Source: Deltaproteobacteria bacterium
Lineage (GTDB): Bacteria; Myxococcota; B64-G9
DNA length: 32,978 bases
Direction of reading: 5' to 3'
NCBI GenBank assembly: GCA_019307065.1
Contig: JAFDKH010000033.1
Span: 1-32,978 of the forward strand
Shown here: positions 32,122 to 32,978 of the stretch, piece by piece
Layout: each line of letters opens with the position of its first letter
Position numbering within the stretch: the stretch's first letter is position 1
Notes under the pieces: generated by a model
Seen by the model: the letters and a program-made list of their open reading frames with translations, nothing else
The model's database searches: none
What the model was told of the DNA's origin: nothing
Made by a program: the position numbers and the translations under genes

Positions 32122-32907
32122 CTAGTTCACGCAAACATTATCATCAGTAGGCAGTAGTTCCTTGGGCATGTCCGAGTGCAGCTTCATCGAGTAGTGTGTT
32201 TTGATCGGGATTATGTAGATCCCGTCCTCCGCTGCCGCGCGGATCATGGTCGGAACATCCATGTTAGGTATAGCAACCTTGCGATTGTCCAGGTGGAGCT
32301 CTTTCAGAATTCTCTCGCCGCGCCACATGCGATGGATTACCCAGTCGGCGAAAGGGATGATCATGCGGTAGTTCAGCGTAAGCTGGATGCGTAGCTTGGT
32401 ATCGATTCCAGAACTGGCAATGTCCTTGTGGTCGAAAGACACCAATTCTTTGTCACCTGGTTTGTAGGTGCCGCCGGAGACATCCGATTGTTTCGGCCCG
32501 CAGATTTCCACTTCCACGTAAGGAACGCCGCAGTCGGTCATTGTGTTGACTGGCGTCGATCCGAACCCCGGCTTGATCCATTTCTTCATCCAGTTGGTGG
32601 CGGTGTCGGTTCTGCCGATCACTTCGGGCCAGCCACTGCCTTTTCGCCAGCTGAGAATCGGCAAGGCCACTGCCAGAGCGGCCCTTTCCATCTCATCCAC
32701 GTTTCCATTTTTCAAAGAGCCGGTTCTGACCGCGCGGTAGGCGGCATATTTACCAATGATGCGGGCCTGGTGCAGCAGGCCGAGCTGGATCAACCCAAGA
32801 AGTAAAAAAATTACCATCGGTAGAACGATAGCGGTTTCGACTTCAACCTGACCCGACTGACCTCCAGGTCGCTTGCCTCGACTTTTTGGCAGGCGATATT
32901 TTTTCAT
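32122..32907 (-). CDS. TadE-like pseudopilin
   Basis: A 261-residue pseudopilin-like protein, first visible gene of the cluster. ATG 32907 has GGAGG 5 bases upstream; an ATG at 32949 would add residues before the basic region. MKKYRLPKSRGKRPGGQSG precedes QVEVETAIVLPMVIFLLLGL, a good prepilin site after Gly19 with Glu24 at +5, and a TadE-like helix ending LGLLHQARIIGKYAAYRAVRTG, including the conserved aromatic AAYRAVR pattern seen in TadE. The remainder is an extracytoplasmic beta-rich region (VPYVEVEICGPKQSD, TKLRIQLTLNYRMIIPFADWV). Upstream DNA to the window edge (32908-32978) holds nothing definite. The operon probably continues beyond the window. Confidence 0.75.
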   Translation of the reverse strand: MKKYRLPKSRGKRPGGQSGQVEVETAIVLPMVIFLLLGLIQLGLLHQARIIGKYAAYRAVRTGSLKNGNVDEMERAALAVALPILSWRKGSGWPEVIGRTDTATNWMKKWIKPGFGSTPVNTMTDCGVPYVEVEICGPKQSDVSGGTYKPGDKELVSFDHKDIASSGIDTKLRIQLTLNYRMIIPFADWVIHRMWRGERILKELHLDNRKVAIPNMDVPTMIRAAAEDGIYIIPIKTHYSMKLHSDMPKELLPTDDNVCVN

Positions 32908-32978
32908 CGAATCCTCCAATGCCACGAATGGGAAATTGTTCTTTTTCACTACCTGATAAGATAGACCTTGAACCGGAT

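Overview
The window looks like chromosomal DNA of a Gram-negative bacterium of 'deltaproteobacterial' grade (Myxococcota, Bradymonadota or a neighbouring phylum). This is inferred from four things: several Cys-lipoproteins and an outer-membrane beta-barrel; a surface protein ending in a MYXO-CTERM-like tail (Cys, hydrophobic helix, Arg cluster); a lipoprotein whose N-terminus carries an Asp/Gly-rich linker with a short Cys-knot tag, common in myxobacterial surface proteins; and a two-FHA sigma-54 activator. I saw no rRNA, tRNA, CRISPR array, transposase or phage gene. Genes are tightly packed and no gap exceeds 300 bases.

Layout. 1-4361 (+): 5'-truncated threonine synthase, an M23 peptidase and a metallophosphoesterase with a PKD domain and sorting tail, nearly touching each other. 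4367-6046 (-): class I fructose-1,6-bisphosphatase and a small lipoprotein. 6271-10442 (+): a near-consensus sigma-54 promoter, then two large beta-propeller-like lipoproteins and a beta-barrel protein, closed by a bidirectional terminator. 10463-12682 (-): K+-dependent-type membrane pyrophosphatase. 12958-14307 (+): TerB-like plus LETM1-like protein. 14311-15314 (-): AMMECR1-domain protein and a Nudix hydrolase. 15376-16437 (+): GNAT-like protein. 16450-18948 (-): a family 31 glycoside hydrolase lipoprotein split by one in-frame TAG. 19100-24652 (+): MBL hydrolase, DsbD-alpha-like protein, CASTOR/POLLUX-type channel and penicillin-acylase-type Ntn hydrolase. 24675-24767: a palindromic intergenic repeat. 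24782-26407 (-): FHA-FHA-AAA+-Fis sigma-54 activator. 26553-27617 (+): membrane-anchored COA1-like/Sel1-like protein. 27699-27899 (-): cold-shock protein. 28174-32907 (-): a six-gene Tad/Flp pilus-type pseudopilin cluster with a small protein bearing two identical C-x3-C-x6-C-x3-C motifs.

The most interesting parts are: (i) the sigma-54-driven double-propeller-lipoprotein/beta-barrel operon, which I do not recognise and which looks like a surface complex, with a sigma-54 activator about 14 kb away; (ii) the Tad-like cluster with its Cys-patterned protein, an unidentified exported protein and unusual pilin-like N-termini; and (iii) the GH31 gene with a single amber codon at position 79 and an otherwise intact frame. 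All functions are inferred from sequence motifs; no database search was run.
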